From Siphonodentalium dalli (taxonomy: Eukaryota > Mollusca > Scaphopoda > Gadilida > Siphonodentaliidae): a stretch of 64,000 bases of DNA. How positions within the stretch are numbered: position 1 is the first letter of the stretch; each line of letters begins with the position of its first letter. Below are positions 25,901-38,279 of this stretch, piece after piece. The stretch lies in NCBI GenBank assembly GCA_032622095.1, contig CP136068.1, positions 3,013,314-3,077,313 on the forward strand, in the 5' to 3' direction. The notes under the pieces were generated by a model. The model searched no databases, had not been told where the DNA came from, and saw only the letters and a program-made list of their open reading frames with translations. The position numbers and the translations under genes were made by a program.

Positions 25901-28900
25901 AGGTCACATTGGTTCTCCCCTCAGGTCACATTGGTTCCCTCCTCATGTAACATTGGCTCTCCCGTCAGGTTACATTGGTTCTCCCCTCATGTCACATTGG
26001 TCACATTGGTTCTCCCCTCGTGTCACAATGGTTCTCCCCTCAGGTCACATTGGTTCTCCCATCATGTCACATTGGTTCTCCCCTCAGGTCACATTGGTTC
26101 TCCCATCAGGTCACATTGGTGCTCCCCTCAGGTCACATTGGTTCTCCCCTCAGGTCACATTGGCTCTCCCCTCATGTCACATTGGTTCTCCCCTCAGGTC
26201 ACAATGGTTCTCCCCTCATGTCACATTGGTTCTCCCATCAAGTCACATTGGTTCTCCCATCAGGTCACATTGGTTGTCCCTCAGGTCACATTGGTTCTCC
26301 CATCAGGTCACATTGGTTCTCCCCTCAGGTCACATTGGTTCTCCCCTCAGGTCACAATGGTTCTCCCCTCAGGTCACATTGGTTCTCCCCTCAGGTCACA
26401 TCGGTTCTCCCATCAGGTCACATTGGTTCTCCCCTCATGTCACATTGGTGCTCCCACCAGGTCACATTGGTTCTCCCATCAGGTCACATTGGTTCTCCCC
26501 TCAGGTTACATGGGTTCTCCCATCATGTCACATTGGTTCTCCCATCAGGTCACATTGGTTCTCCCCTCATGTCACATTGGTTCTCCCCTCATGACACATT
26601 GGTTCTCCCCTCATGTCACATTGGTTCTCCCCTCAGGTCACATTGGTTCTCCCCTCATGTCACATTGGTTCTCCTCTCATTGGTTCTCCCCTCAGGTTAC
26701 ATTGGTTCTCCCATCATGTCACATTGGTTCTCCCATCATGCCACATTGGTTCTACCATCAGGTCACATTGGTTCTCCCATCAGGTCACATTGGTTCTCCC
26801 CTCAGGTTACATTGGTTATCCCCTCAGGTTACATTGGTTCTCCCCTCATGTCACATTGGTTCTCCCCTCAGGTCACATTGGTTCTCCCCTCATGTCACAT
26901 TGGTTCTCCCCTCAGGTCACATTGGTTCTCCCATCAGGTCACGTTGGTTCTCCCGTCATGCCATATTGGTTCTCCCCTCAGGTCACATTGGTTCTACCAT
27001 CAGGTCACATTGGTTCTCCCCTCAGGTCACATTGGTTCTCCCCCCATGTCACATTGGTTCTCCCAACATGTCACATTGGTTCTCCCATCATGTCACATTG
27101 GTTCTCCCATCATGTCACATTGGTTCTCCCCTCAGGTCACATTGGTTCTCCCCTCATGTCACATTGGTTCTCCCATCATGTCACATTGGTTCTCCCCTCA
27201 GGTCACATTGGTTCTCCCCTCATGTCACATTGGTTCTCCCATCATGTCACATTGGTTCTCCCATCATGTCACATTGGTTCTACCATCAGGTCACATTGGT
27301 TCTCCCATCAGGTCACATTGGTTCTCCCCTCAGGTTACATTGGTTCTCCCCCAGGTTACATTGGTTCTCCCCTCATGTCACATTGGTTCTCCCCTCAGGT
27401 CACATTGGTTCTCCCATCATGTCACATTGGTTCTCCCATCATGTCACATTGGTTCTCCCCTCATGACACATTGGTTCTCCCCTCATGTCACATTGGTTCT
27501 ACCATCAGGTCACATTGGTTCTCCCCTCAGGTCACATTGGTTCTCCCCCCATGTCACATTGGTTCTCCCAACATGTCACATTGGTTCTCCCATCATGTCA
27601 CATTGGTTCTCCCAACATGTCACATTGGTTCTCCCATCATGTCACATTGGTTCTCCCCTCAGGTCACATTGGTTCTCCCCTCATGTCACATTGGTTCTCC
27701 CATCATGTCACATTGGTTCTCCCATCATGTCACATTGGTTCTACCATCAGGTCACATTGGTTCTCCCATCAGGTCACATTGGTTCTCCCCTCAGGTTACA
27801 TTGGTTCTCCCCCCAGGTTACATTGGTTCTCCCCTCATGTCTCATTGGTTCTCCCCTCAGGTCACATTGGTTCTCCCATCATGTCACATTGGTTCTCCCA
27901 TCATGTCAGATTGGTTCTCCCCTCAGGTCACATTGGTTCTCCCCTCAGGTCACATTGGTTCTCCCCTCATGTCACATTGGTTCTCCCATCAGGTCACATT
28001 GGTTCTCCCATCATGTCACATTGGTTCTCCCCTCAGGTCACATTGGTTCTCCCATCAGGTCACATTGGTTCTCCAATCATGTCACATTGGTTCTCCCCTC
28101 AGGTCACATTGGTTCTCCCCTCATGTCACATTGGTTCTCCCCTCAGGTCACATTGGTTCTCCCATCATGTCACATTGGTTCTCCCTTCATGTCACATTGG
28201 TTCTCCCTCAGGTCACATTGGTTCTCCCCTCAGGTCACATTGGTTCTCCCCTCAGGTCACATTGGTTCTCCCCTCATGTCACATTGGTTCTCCCATCAGG
28301 TCACATTGGTTCTCCCATCATGTCACATTGGTTCTCCCATCATGTCACATTGGTTCTCCCATCATCTCACATTGGTTCTCCCATCAGGTCACATTGGTGC
28401 TCCCCTCAGGTCACATTGGTTCTCCCCTCAGGTCACATTGGCTCTCCCCTCATGTCACATTGGTTCTCCCCTCAGGTCACAATGGTTCTCCCCTCATGTC
28501 ACATTGGTTCTCCCATCAAGTCACATTGGTTCTCCCATCAGGTCACATTGGTTGTCCCCTCAGGTCACATTGGTTCTCCCATCAGGTCACATTGGTTCTC
28601 CCCTCAGGTCACATTGGTTCTCCCCTCAGGTCACAATGGTTCTCCCCTCAGGTCACATTGGTTCTCCCCTCAGGTCACATCGGTTCTCCCATCAGGTCAC
28701 ATTGGTTCTCCCCTCATGTCACATTGGTGCTCCCACCAGGTCACATTGGTTCTCCCATCAGGTCACATTGGTTCTCCCCTCAGGTTACATGGGTTCTCCC
28801 ATCATGTCACATTGGTTCTCCCATCAGGTCACATTGGTTCTCCCCTCATGTCACATTGGTTCTCCCCTCATGACACATTGGTTCTCCCCTCATGTCACAT

Positions 28901-31722
28901 TGGTTCTCCCCTCAGGTCACATTGGTTCTCCCCTCATGTCACATTGGTTCTCCTCTCATTGGTTCTCCCCTCAGGTTACATTGGTTCTCCCATCATGTCA
29001 CATTGGTTCTCCCATCATGTCACATTGGTTCTACCATCAGGTCACATTGGTTCTCCCATCAGGTCACATTGGTTCTCCCCTCAGGTTACATTGGTTATCC
29101 CCTCAGGTTACATTGGTTCTCCCCTCATGTCACATTGGTTCTCCCCTCAGGTCACATTGGTTCTCCCCTCATGTCACATTGGTTCTCCCCTCAGGTCACA
29201 TTGGTTCTCCCATCAGGTCACGTTGGTTCTCCCGTCATGCCATATTGGTTCTCCCCTCAGGTCACATTGGTTCTACCATCAGGTCACATTGGTTCTCCCC
29301 TCAGGTCACATTGGTTCTCCCCCCATGTCACATTGGTTCTCCCAACATGTCACATTGGTTCTCCCATCATGTCACATTGGTTCTCCCATCATGTCACATT
29401 GGTTCTCCCCTCAGGTCACATTGGTTCTCCCCTCATGTCACATTGGTTCTCCCATCATGTCACATTGGTTCTCCCCTCAGGTCACATTGGTTCTCCCCTC
29501 ATGTCACATTGGTTCTCCCATCATGTCACATTGGTTCTCCCATCATGTCACATTGGTTCTACCATCAGGTCACATTGGTTCTCCCATCAGGTCACATTGG
29601 TTCTCCCCTCAGGTTACATTGGTTCTCCCCCAGGTTACATTGGTTCTCCCCTCATGTCACATTGGTTCTCCCCTCAGGTCACATTGGTTCTCCCATCATG
29701 TCACATTGGTTCTCCCATCATGTCACATTGGTTCTCCCCTCATGACACATTGGTTCTCCCCTCATGTCACATTGGTTCTACCATCAGGTCACATTGGTTC
29801 TCCCCTCAGGTCACATTGGTTCTCCCCCCATGTCACATTGGTTCTCCCAACATGTCACATTGGTTCTCCCATCATGTCACATTGGTTCTCCCAACATGTC
29901 ACATTGGTTCTCCCATCATGTCACATTGGTTCTCCCCTCAGGTCACATTGGTTCTCCCCTCATGTCACATTGGTTCTCCCATCATGTCACATTGGTTCTC
30001 CCATCATGTCACATTGGTTCTACCATCAGGTCACATTGGTTCTCCCATCAGGTCACATTGGTTCTCCCCTCAGGTTACATTGGTTCTCCCCCCAGGTTAC
30101 ATTGGTTCTCCCCTCATGTCTCATTGGTTCTCCCCTCAGGTCACATTGGTTCTCCCATCATGTCACATTGGTTCTCCCATCATGTCAGATTGGTTCTCCC
30201 CTCAGGTCATATTGGTTCTCCCCTCAGGTCACATTGGTTCTCCCCTCAGGTCACATTGGTTCTCCCCTCATGTCACATTGGTTCTCCCATCAGGTCACAT
30301 TGGTTCTCCCATCATGTCACATTGGTTCTCCCCTCAGGTCACATTGGTTCTCCCATCAGGTCACATTGGTTCTCCAATCATGTCACATTGGTTCTCCCCT
30401 CAGGTCACATTGGTTCTCCCCTCATGTCACATTGGTTCTCCCCTCAGGTCACATTGGTTCTCCCATCATGTCACATTGGTTCTCCCTTCATGTCACATTG
30501 GTTCTCCCTCAGGTCACATTGGTTCTCCCCTCAGGTCACATTGGTTCTCCCCTCAGGTCACATTGGTTCTCCCCTCATGTCACATTGGTTCTCCCATCAG
30601 GTCACATTGGTTCTCCCATCATGTCACATTGGTTCTCCCATCATGTCACATTGGTTCTCCCATCATCTCACATTGGTTCTCCCATCAGGTCACATTGGTT
30701 CTCCCATCATGTCACATTGGTTCTCCCATCAGGTCACATTGGTTCTCCCATCAGGTCACATTGGTTCTCCCATTATGTCACATTGGTTCTCCCCTCAGGT
30801 CACATTGGTTCTCCCCTCAGGTCACATTGGTTCTCCCATCAGGTCACATTGGTTCTCCCATCATGTCACATTGGTTCTCCCCTCAGGTCACATTGGTTCT
30901 CCCCTCATGTCACATTGGTTCTCCCCTCAGGTCACATTGGTTCTCCCATCAGGTCACATTGGTTCTCCCATCAGGTCACATTGGTTCTCCCATCATGTCA
31001 CATTGGTTCTCCCCTCAGGTCACATTGGTTCTCCCATCAGGTCACATTGGTTCTCCCATCATGTCACATTGGTTCTCCCATCAGGTCACATTGGTTCTCC
31101 CCTCAGGTCACATTGGTTCTCCCCTCAGGTCACATTGGTTCTCCCATCAGGTCACATTGGTTCTCCCATCAGGTCACATTGGTTCTCCCATCATGTCACA
31201 TTGGTTCTCCCCTCAGGTCACATTGGTTCTCCCCTCAGGTCACATTGGTTCTCCCATCATGTCACATTGGTTCTCCCATCAGGTCACATTGGTTCTCCCA
31301 TCATGTCACATTGGTTCTCCCCTCAGGTCACATTGGTTCTCCCCTCAGGTCACATTGGTTCTCCCATCAGGTCACATTGGTTCTCCCATCATGTCACATT
31401 GGTTCTCCCCTCAGGTCACATTGGTTCTCTCCTCATGTCACATTGGTTCTCCCCTCAGGTCACATTGGTTCTCCCATCAGGTCACATTGGTTCTCCCATC
31501 ATGTCACATTTGTTCTCCCCTCAGGTCACATTGGTTCTCCCATCAGGTCACATTGGTTATCCCATCATGTCACATTGGTTCTCCCATCATCTCACATTGG
31601 TTCTCCCATCATGTCACATTGGTTCTCCCATCAGGTCACATTGGTTCTCCCGTCAGGTCACATTGGTTCTCCCATCAGGTCACATTGGTTCTCCTCTCAG
31701 GTCACATTGGTTCTCCCATCAT
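25901..31722. repeat. 22-bp minisatellite array (~265 units)
   Basis: The consensus unit is (A/T)GGTCACATTGGTTCTCCC followed by (C/A)TC. Main variants are CCTCAGG, CATCAGG, CCTCATG and CATCATG at the junction. Because 22 is not a multiple of three and the unit lacks stops in all three plus frames, very long plus-strand open frames (up to ~1,700 codons) appear in every frame. They are a by-product and should not be annotated as genes. Each unit has an inverted CCAAT (ATTGG), and the AGG-type units have AGGTCA. The array ends about 650 bp before the start codon of the PAN/fibrinogen gene. Confidence 0.97.
26091..30690. repeat. Higher-order tandem duplication of ~2.28 kb inside the minisatellite
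   Basis: Copy 1 (about 26091-28368) and copy 2 (about 28369-30690) carry the same order of rare unit variants. Examples are GGTGCTCCC at 26121 and 28399, GGCTCTCCCC at about 26162 and 28440, and the shortened unit TTCTCCTCTCATTGG near 26670 and 28950. The offset is 2,278 bp, becomes 2,279 after a 1-bp deletion in copy 1 near 26277, and 2,301 after an extra 22-bp unit in copy 2 near 30210. Very few substitutions separate them (for example CATGCCAC near 26738 versus CATGTCAC). The event is recent or an assembly artefact. Confidence 0.9.
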
Positions 31723-32368
31723 GAGATATTGAAAAATTACAATTCAATTTTGAAAGAATAATCAGGATTTTTAAGAAAATTATATATTCACTTAAAAAAC
31801 TTAGATGGTGTATCATGTGGGTCTATATGATTCCTTTGTGCTAAGGATCGAAGAGTTTCATCGGCACCTTAATAAACATACTCGAGTGGTCGCAGATCTC
31901 GACCAATTAAGCCATTCGCAACATCTTCAGATATTTACTCGAACAGACGTAGCGATGGGTCGATCGGTTTAGCTAGTCGTCACATCGGTACTGTACCTAA
32001 TAGACTCTTTTGTTTCAAATGAGAAAGAATGGATTTGTGAAAGCTTTTAGTCGAATACCAACTAGGTTAAGCACGTTATCAACAGAGAAATATCAAAATA
32101 GTTTTAATGGCGACATTGTCTACTCTTTCGATAATTTCTCATTCTTTGTTTCAAGAATATATATCTATTGTAGATATTGCCGCTATGGTAACTATACAAC
32201 ATGACTCATATTAGTGCACATTCGTTTCACGAACCATATAATAGATCACATTATACAAACAGATACCAGTGTGTGATTGTTGGCTAAAGTCGAAGAGAAT
32301 CAGCTACAACACGTGATAATATATCTCAAGAGATTGAAGCGGACATTGTTGAGTTCTGCACAGACAAG
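31723..32368. promoter_or_regulatory. Putative upstream/5' region of the PAN-fibrinogen gene
   Basis: About 650 bp lie between the minisatellite and the first ATG. An AT-rich TATA-like stretch (CATATAATAG) occurs near 32236. The sequence before the ATG has no other recognised feature. Transcription start and promoter are inferred from position only. Confidence 0.3.
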
Positions 32369-32683
32369 ATGGTCATGTTGGATATCGTAACCATGGTTAT
32401 GGTGGCTTCATATTTTCTCTGTGGAATACAAGGTATCAGAACAAGCGATTTTATTGTGATCAAAGGGATGAGGGAGAAACAACTGAACATGTCTAGCACG
32501 AGCGTAGCGCCCCCTAGGAGCCGAATTGAATGTGCGGATTGGTGCCTTCGTAATCCGTGGTGTGTCGCTGCTACCTTCATCGCTAATGGGGGACCAAACG
32601 GCTACAAATGTTTCTCATCTTCAATCAATGGCGGGTGCCTGGAACCTGACGAGGATTCGGTGGTCATCAAAAGAAAGGAAAAG
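32369..32683 (+). CDS. Exon 1 of a secreted PAN/apple-like plus fibrinogen-domain protein
   Basis: Starts at ATG 32369 and codes for 105 residues up to AAAGAAAAG, followed by the donor GTAAAG (phase 0). Residues 1-~26 form a signal peptide (hydrophobic MVMVASYFLCGIQG). The rest has the Cys spacing of a PAN/apple-like domain: CADWCLRNPWCVAATF, then YKCFSSS and GGCLEP. PAN domains bind protein or carbohydrate, and molluscan and other invertebrate fibrinogen-related proteins often carry an N-terminal recognition domain. The next exon (33092) joins in phase 0. The role is inferred as a secreted recognition lectin, possibly immune. The gene could also be a separate PAN protein if the exon chain below is wrong. 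Confidence 0.72.
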
Positions 32684-32760
32684 GTAAAGCCACGATCGAT
32701 CGCTCTTAATTGTAGGAGAGTTAAAGCCACGATCGATCGCTCTTAATTGTAGGAGAGTTA
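32684..32760. repeat. 37-bp tandem duplication just inside intron 1
   Basis: A block with AAGCCACGATCGATCGCTC and TTAATTGTAGGAGAGTTA is present twice, starting about 32686 and 32723, immediately after the splice donor. Intron 1 is 408 bp. Confidence 0.9.
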
Positions 32761-33091
32761 TAGCGTTTTTTTGAGCGGATACCGAAAATTATCTCACGAT
32801 TGAAATACAAATGTGTGTTTCCTCGAACGGCTTACCGGGGGCGAAATTTAAATAAACTTTTGTCTCAGCCACGTTTTTTTTTATCCATTCAAAAACATTA
32901 TATTGACTTTAATTTGCTTTAGATTGAACTGAGGTCTTAAGTCTATTCCAGTATGTTTGGTACTGTACGCTAACATGGACAATAACATCAGTTTTGAGGG
33001 AATAATTAAAATTAACTAGATAAATATTTAGCAACTAAATATATTTTCCTAATATATAAAACTTAAATTGTATCATATCCTGTTATTATAG

Positions 33092-33209
33092 AATGAACAT
33101 GAGCTCAGTTGTCCTGAGATTACTAGACATGCTCAACTCTGTAAGGATCCAATTGATTCAGATCGGTGCATATGTTCAATGCCGTATTCCATTTGTGATC
33201 CAAAGCCAG
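33092..33209 (+). CDS. Exon 2 of the PAN-fibrinogen gene, Cys-rich linker
   Basis: The acceptor TTATTATAG precedes 33092 and the donor GTATAA follows 33209. The exon is 118 bp, entering in phase 0 and leaving in phase 1. It codes for 39 residues (starting NEHELSCPEITRHAQLCKD, ending SICDPKP) with five cysteines, one pair as CIC, so it is a short disulfide-rich segment. I cannot assign it to a named domain. The phase-1 donor (G) fits the fibrinogen exon at 45164, which begins with AT, to make an Asp codon. Further exons with phase 1-1 could lie between them; I found none. Confidence 0.65.
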
Positions 33210-33857
33210 GTATAATCAATAAGTATTCTATAGCAGAATAGGACATAATACTCTAGATATGCACACATTGGCCAAATAAATGCAGATGTACAAAATGTTG
33301 AAATTTTCTAAGTCGAAAGGGTTAATAACTCCGTTATCTATATACATGTTGCACATCTCCAATATGTGGGTAACAATACTCTGAAGTTTAAAATCTCTAC
33401 GATCAAAACTGTAGGAGTTGATTATACCATGAAGGTAACCCCATACAGAAACTTTTAGTCGAAAAGGGTTAATAACTCTGTCAAAAAAAAATAATTCCGT
33501 CATCTATATACATGATGTGGCACATCTTCAATATATGGGCAAAAATATTCTGAAGTTTCAAATCTCTAGGTTGAAAACTGTAGGAGGAGATGATTATACC
33601 ATGAAGGTACTCAAAGGTGTGACGGGCGGACGAACGGACGAACGGACGACGAGACGGACGAACGGGAGTCCGTTTCTATAGCCCCCCCTTTTCTTTCAGA
33701 ACGTCGGGGGACAATAACTTTATAGCTGTATCAAATATTCTAGCACTGCAGTGATCACTCAGAGATTTTTCTAAATTAATCAGCATTAGTGGTGATGCCT
33801 AAATATTCCAATTGTCAGTAGACAAACGTTGGGAGTTATATCATTTAAAAAAAAGCA
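33210..33857. other. First part of the ~12-kb intron, with a short internal repeat
   Basis: Blocks with AACTCTGTCA/AACTCCGTTATCTATATACATG and CTGAAGTTT(A/C)AAATCTCTA recur near 33330-33440 and 33490-33610. A run of (CGGACGAA)n-like units at about 33625-33665 resembles the ends of other dispersed repeats in the window (35800-35830, 38680-38700). Confidence 0.6.
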
Positions 33858-33864
33858 GTTATAA

Positions 33865-34327
33865 CGGGGGGGGGGGGGGGGTCGGAAAAAAAATTCAGGC
33901 ACGTATGGCATTTTTTCCCTTTCGATCATGTTTTTGTACCCACCCACCCCCACCGCCAAATTTGTTTTTAACACTAAAACAGAGATTTGCGGGGGGAAAT
34001 TCCCTGTAAACAGCTGTATATGAATTTCTGTGCATACTATTTATCATGGATGTTAACATGGACATGTAAATAGGAATGAGTCATTTGAGGTCATTCGGTC
34101 AAAAAAACATGGCTGCCAGCGGCCATCTTGGATTTCAAAATCTGCAACAAAATACAACACGATAACTGCCTGCAGTCAGTTTACCAGTTAGAATTACATT
34201 ATTTCTCTCATTCAAAGTGGTTTTGAAGCCCAACTCATTGCCAAAACACTAAAAAAACAAGAAGGAAATATTTTTTTTAGTTGCGGAAAAAATTGCTCTT
34301 GGTGGCTTTGGCCACCCCCCCCCCCCG
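33865..34327. mobile_element. G-tipped DNA transposon copy 3 (463 bp MITE) with 7-bp target duplication
   Basis: The left end is CGGGG with a long G-run and TCGGAAAAAAAATTC. The right end is a C-run and G. The flanking duplication is GTTATAA at 33858-33864 and 34328-34334. Interior blocks match copy 2 (23136): GGCACGTATGGC, ACACTAAAACAGAGATTTGC and GATAACTGCCTGCAGTCAG. It also carries GGCCATCTTGGATTTC. It is non-coding and sits in the last intron of the fibrinogen gene. Confidence 0.88.
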
Positions 34328-34564
34328 GTTATAAATGTAAAAAGTATCTCCCTCTGCAATGACGTTTATTGTATCTTTTTCTATAATTCATTGGCGAGCG
34401 TATAATAATGTAGTTATATCTTATATGGTCTTTTTTTCTAATATTATGAATCAAACGTGACACATAGTGGAGCAACCACACCAATTTTCCTTTTATCGGC
34501 GAAATAACGCTAAGAATAATGTATCTAACATCAGGTAGTTATCCCGATGTTTGGGAGGCCAAAT

Positions 34565-34980
34565 TCACATTTTATAAATAATTGTGCTTCAGCTCAATCC
34601 AATTTCGCATCAGCGCAATTATCCAATTGCGCTTCAGCACAACTCAATTGGGCTTCAGCCCAATTCAAAATTAATTGCGCATCATCAGCGCAATTAATTG
34701 TCCATATATGGCTAAACCCCCCAGTAAATTAATGAATAAATCCAATACAAATTAATTGCGCTGTAGCGCAATTATTTTTCACATATATGGGTAACCCCGA
34801 GTTGATAAATATAAAATCCAATACAAAATTAATTGCACTGAAGTGCAATTATTTTCCCATATCAGGCTAACCACCAGTTCAGGGGTGTAAGCTTGTAAAA
34901 ATTTAATTGCGCTAAAGCGCAATTGGATTGCACTGAAGCGCAATTGAATTGCGCTGAAGCGCAATTATTAATAAATTTGA
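34565..34980. repeat. Array of AATTGCGC / GCGCAATT palindromes
   Basis: The ~10-20-bp motif AATTGCGCTGAAGCGCAATT, with variants (CACTGAAGTGCAATT, GCTTCAGCGCAATT), recurs about a dozen times, some spaced and some abutting. Each copy is self-complementary and the array as a whole is near-palindromic. No coding potential. Confidence 0.85.
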
Positions 34981-35199
34981 ATTTGGCCTCCGATAGAGAC
35001 GACATGACAAAACTTGTCGTGGATTGTGCAATCTTGTCTGGAGTCTGGCCCATAAATCCAAAATGACGTAAATGACGTCAGAAATCTTGTCATGACGTCT
35101 TCGCTGATTTTCATTATGCTAACTATGTAGTATCTATGTTCCATAGCTATACATAACTCATTTCAATAACACACATGGTCTGTGTGATATGTTTTCTTC

Positions 35200-35960
35200 A
35201 AATTGGCAGCATCAAACATGTACTAATTACTTGAATTATAAAGGACCATAACTCTGTTAAAATATATCGGATCAAACCCATATTCGAACTAGATCTGCAT
35301 TTAGGGGTGAGAAATTCATATACCAAATTTGAGTCATAGCAGCTTGTGTGAATTCTAAGTAAACATAAGAGTGAAAAGGGTCAATTAAACAATACCCAAA
35401 ACATACAGTGAAGAAAAACCTAGGTAAGAAATATGAGGCAGATCAGAAGAAATATGTTCAACTTATTGCATAGGATAGCATGTGTGTGAAGGGTTAATTA
35501 TTTTCTAAACCGACCAACCAATCAATGCCAAAAACTATACAGGTGAGGGGTGTGTCATCATAAACCTACATATCAAATATGAACACAGTCGGACAAAAAA
35601 TACTTCGGTTATAGCATCTGATAGCACATGCCCATGTGTGGATGCAATGTGTTAAAATTTTTTAAACCGATCAACTGATCGATACCAAAAACTATACAGG
35701 TCAGGGGTGTGTCATCATAAACATGCACATAAAATTTGAACACGATCCGATAAAAATACTCGAGTAATCGTGTCGGATAACAAGTGTCTACGGACAGATG
35801 GACGGCTAGACGGATGGACGGACGAACGACGGATGGTTGATCCGGACGTCAGCATTATGTGTACCATACATGGTATGGGTACACATAAAAACATTATAGA
35901 GTTTTCTGTCAGTGACTTGGTCCATAATAATAAAACGAGATAATGTGTCACAGAAATTAT
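35200..35960. repeat. Dispersed repeat ending in a hairpin, related to 38280-38760
   Basis: Shares GGACCATAACTCTGTTAAAA-like and ATCAAACCCATATTCGAACT blocks with 38280-38600, then a (GGACGGA)n-like run, then ATTATGTGTACCATAC. Here the end is a hairpin: GTGTACCATAC followed by GTATGGGTACACATAA. No open frame of note. Confidence 0.75.
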
Positions 35961-36368
35961 TAATAATAAAAAAAATTAGAATTATTTTTTAGCTCAACTT
36001 TACTTTGTAAAGTTTGAGCTATTGCCATGGCTTGTATTCCGTCTTCCGCGCGCGTGTGTGTGTATGTGTGTGAGAGGGTGAGTGTGTCAACCCAACTCTG
36101 TGAGGACATTCATATAGTAAAACAATGTCCTCACAATGTTAACAATTTTTTCCCTTAAGGCGACGGAAATTTGTATTTTTTGAAATTTTTGATATTTTTT
36201 CGTCCGCACTAGGCGGAAATTATACTACGCATGCGTTACAAAGATTGCCGTTATTTCGTTAAAGGTACACTCCGAGTTTGGATATATTTACGAAATAACG
36301 AGGTCCTCACAACTACGGTATTGTTTGAATTTCTAAAGAAATGTACCCACAACATATGTAATACAAAC

Positions 36369-36422
<54 letters not shown>

Positions 36423-37330
36423 TAAGGGAGGGTGTGTGTGTGGTGAGGGAGGGTGTGTGCGTGCTAGACCCCGAAGCCACGACAAATAGTTTTCATGGCT
36501 GGCTCAACCGATTTTCGTGGCTGGTTAGCTAGCTAAGCCGGCTCAGTCACGACGTTCGTGGCTGGTGAAATATGGCGGCTCAGCCGGCTGAGATGTTATC
36601 ATTTAGCGTATTTTCGTTTCCGTAATGTTCCTAATACCTTGTTACCGGTTATAGATGCCGTTTTTTAGCGTTTGTGGTGAACCCGTAGAATTCCAGACCA
36701 CACGTAATCTTTTTATGTTGGGCTTTTCCATTATGGCGAAAATTCACGAAGGACTGGCGTGGATATACTATGTAGTTTCCCATCTGATCGGTAGTAGTAA
36801 CATTGGGACTTCTATCGACTTCAAACTGCTATCATCACTGCCATCTTGCGATATATGCATGCATCATTGAATGATGAACCCGATAGTAATGATATATAAT
36901 ATTTCAAACTATTTTATATTCTTATGTGTATATATTGACAAATGCCAGTGATGTCTGAGACTGGGTGTTGTCAATATAAACAATTTATATGTTAACCCTT
37001 TAAATACCCATTCAGTTATATGAAAGCATGCATTGGGATAGTCGATTCCACATTAAGGGGCCAGGTGTTCTGATAATATAACAACCATGCCGTGTCCATG
37101 CGAGTATGCCAATATTAGGCAATGCGGTTTAGATCTTTGCGATTCACTGTACAGTTGTGCTTGACATATAAGCCCATGCACGCGGCTCAGCCATTTTACA
37201 ATTCCGGCGGCGGAGATTTTAAAATGTGACTGGCGTTAGAAATAATATGGCTGGCGGCGGCTTGTAGCCAATATGGCTGGCGGCGGCGGCGTACGATGGC
37301 GGCTTCGGGCTCTAGTGCGTGCGTGATTCG
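35961..37330. other. Intronic stretch with a (GT)n microsatellite
   Basis: A short palindrome, AGCTCAACTTTACTTTGTAA with AAGTTTGAGCT, lies at about 35991-36020. A pure (GT)n run of ~49 bp is at 36373-36421, followed by GT-rich imperfect repeats to 36470. A GGCGGC-rich patch is at 37205-37305. No exon recognised. Confidence 0.6.
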
Positions 37331-37339
37331 TCAACAATT

Positions 37340-38150
37340 TCCTTTAGCACGGGCTACAGGTCGTACCCTTGGTCTGATCATTATGCAATTTGTCATAACT
37401 GTTGACATTGACATGTAGATGGGAACGAGCAATTTTGGGGTTGTTCGGCTAAAAAACATGGCCGCCAGCAACCATCTTGGATTTTACTCTTTGCATGACT
37501 AAATCATTTGGCACGGGCTTCAGGTCGTACCTTTGGTCGGATCATCATGACATGTGTCATAGATGTTAACAATGACATATGTCGATGGAAATAAGTCATT
37601 GTGGGGTCATTAGGCCAAAAAACATTGCTGCCTGCAGCCATCTTGGATTTTACTCTTTGCATGACTAAATCCTTTGGCATCGGCATCGGCTACAGGTCGT
37701 ACCTTTGGTCGTATCTTTATGAAATTTGTCATGGCTGGTGATATTGACATGTAGATGGGAACGAGTCATTTTGGGGTCATTCGGCAAAAAAAACATGGCC
37801 GCCAGCGGCCATCTTGGATTTCAATATTAAAATCCATTAGCACAGACTACAGGCCGGGGTGTTCGTCTGATCATCATGAAATTTGTTGTGGAAGTTAATA
37901 TTGACATGTAGATGGGAATGAGTCATTTTGGGGTCATTCTGCCATATAACATGGCCGCTGGGAACCATCTTGGATTTTACTCTTTTTTGACAAAGGCTAC
38001 ATGTCGTATCTTTTGTTGGATCATCATGAAATTTGTCATGGATGTTAACATTGACATGGAAATGGGAACGAGTCATTTTGGGGTCATTCGGCAATAAAAC
38101 ATGGCTGCCAGTGGCCATCTTGGATTTGACTCTTTGCATAACTAGACCTT
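37340..38150. repeat. ~165-bp tandem repeat, five diverged units
   Basis: Each unit has GGGCTACAGGTCGTACC-like sequence, then GGTCGGATCATCATGAAAT, then ATTGACATGTAGATGGGAA, then GAGTCATTTTGGGGTCATTC, then ATGGCCGCCAGCGGCCATCT and TGGATTTTACTC. Units start near 37345, 37510, 37680, 37842 and 37988. The same unit occurs singly inside the G-tipped elements at 23136 and 33865 and in three copies inside 19513-20711, so the array is probably derived from that family even though no G tips flank it. Confidence 0.85.
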
Positions 38151-38279
38151 TAAACTTTCCACATTCCTAAACACTCCATTGACTGTAACACATGAAATTA
38201 TTCCCTTTCCAAATTGAGGTACAGTGTCATTGACACTTTCATGTGTTGTTAAATTGAGCATGGAGTTGAACAAAGAAGC

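Noticed and set aside
25766-31761. Plus-strand open frames of up to ~1,700 codons in all three frames
   Set aside because: The 22-bp unit has no stop in any plus frame, so any array of it reads open whatever its function.
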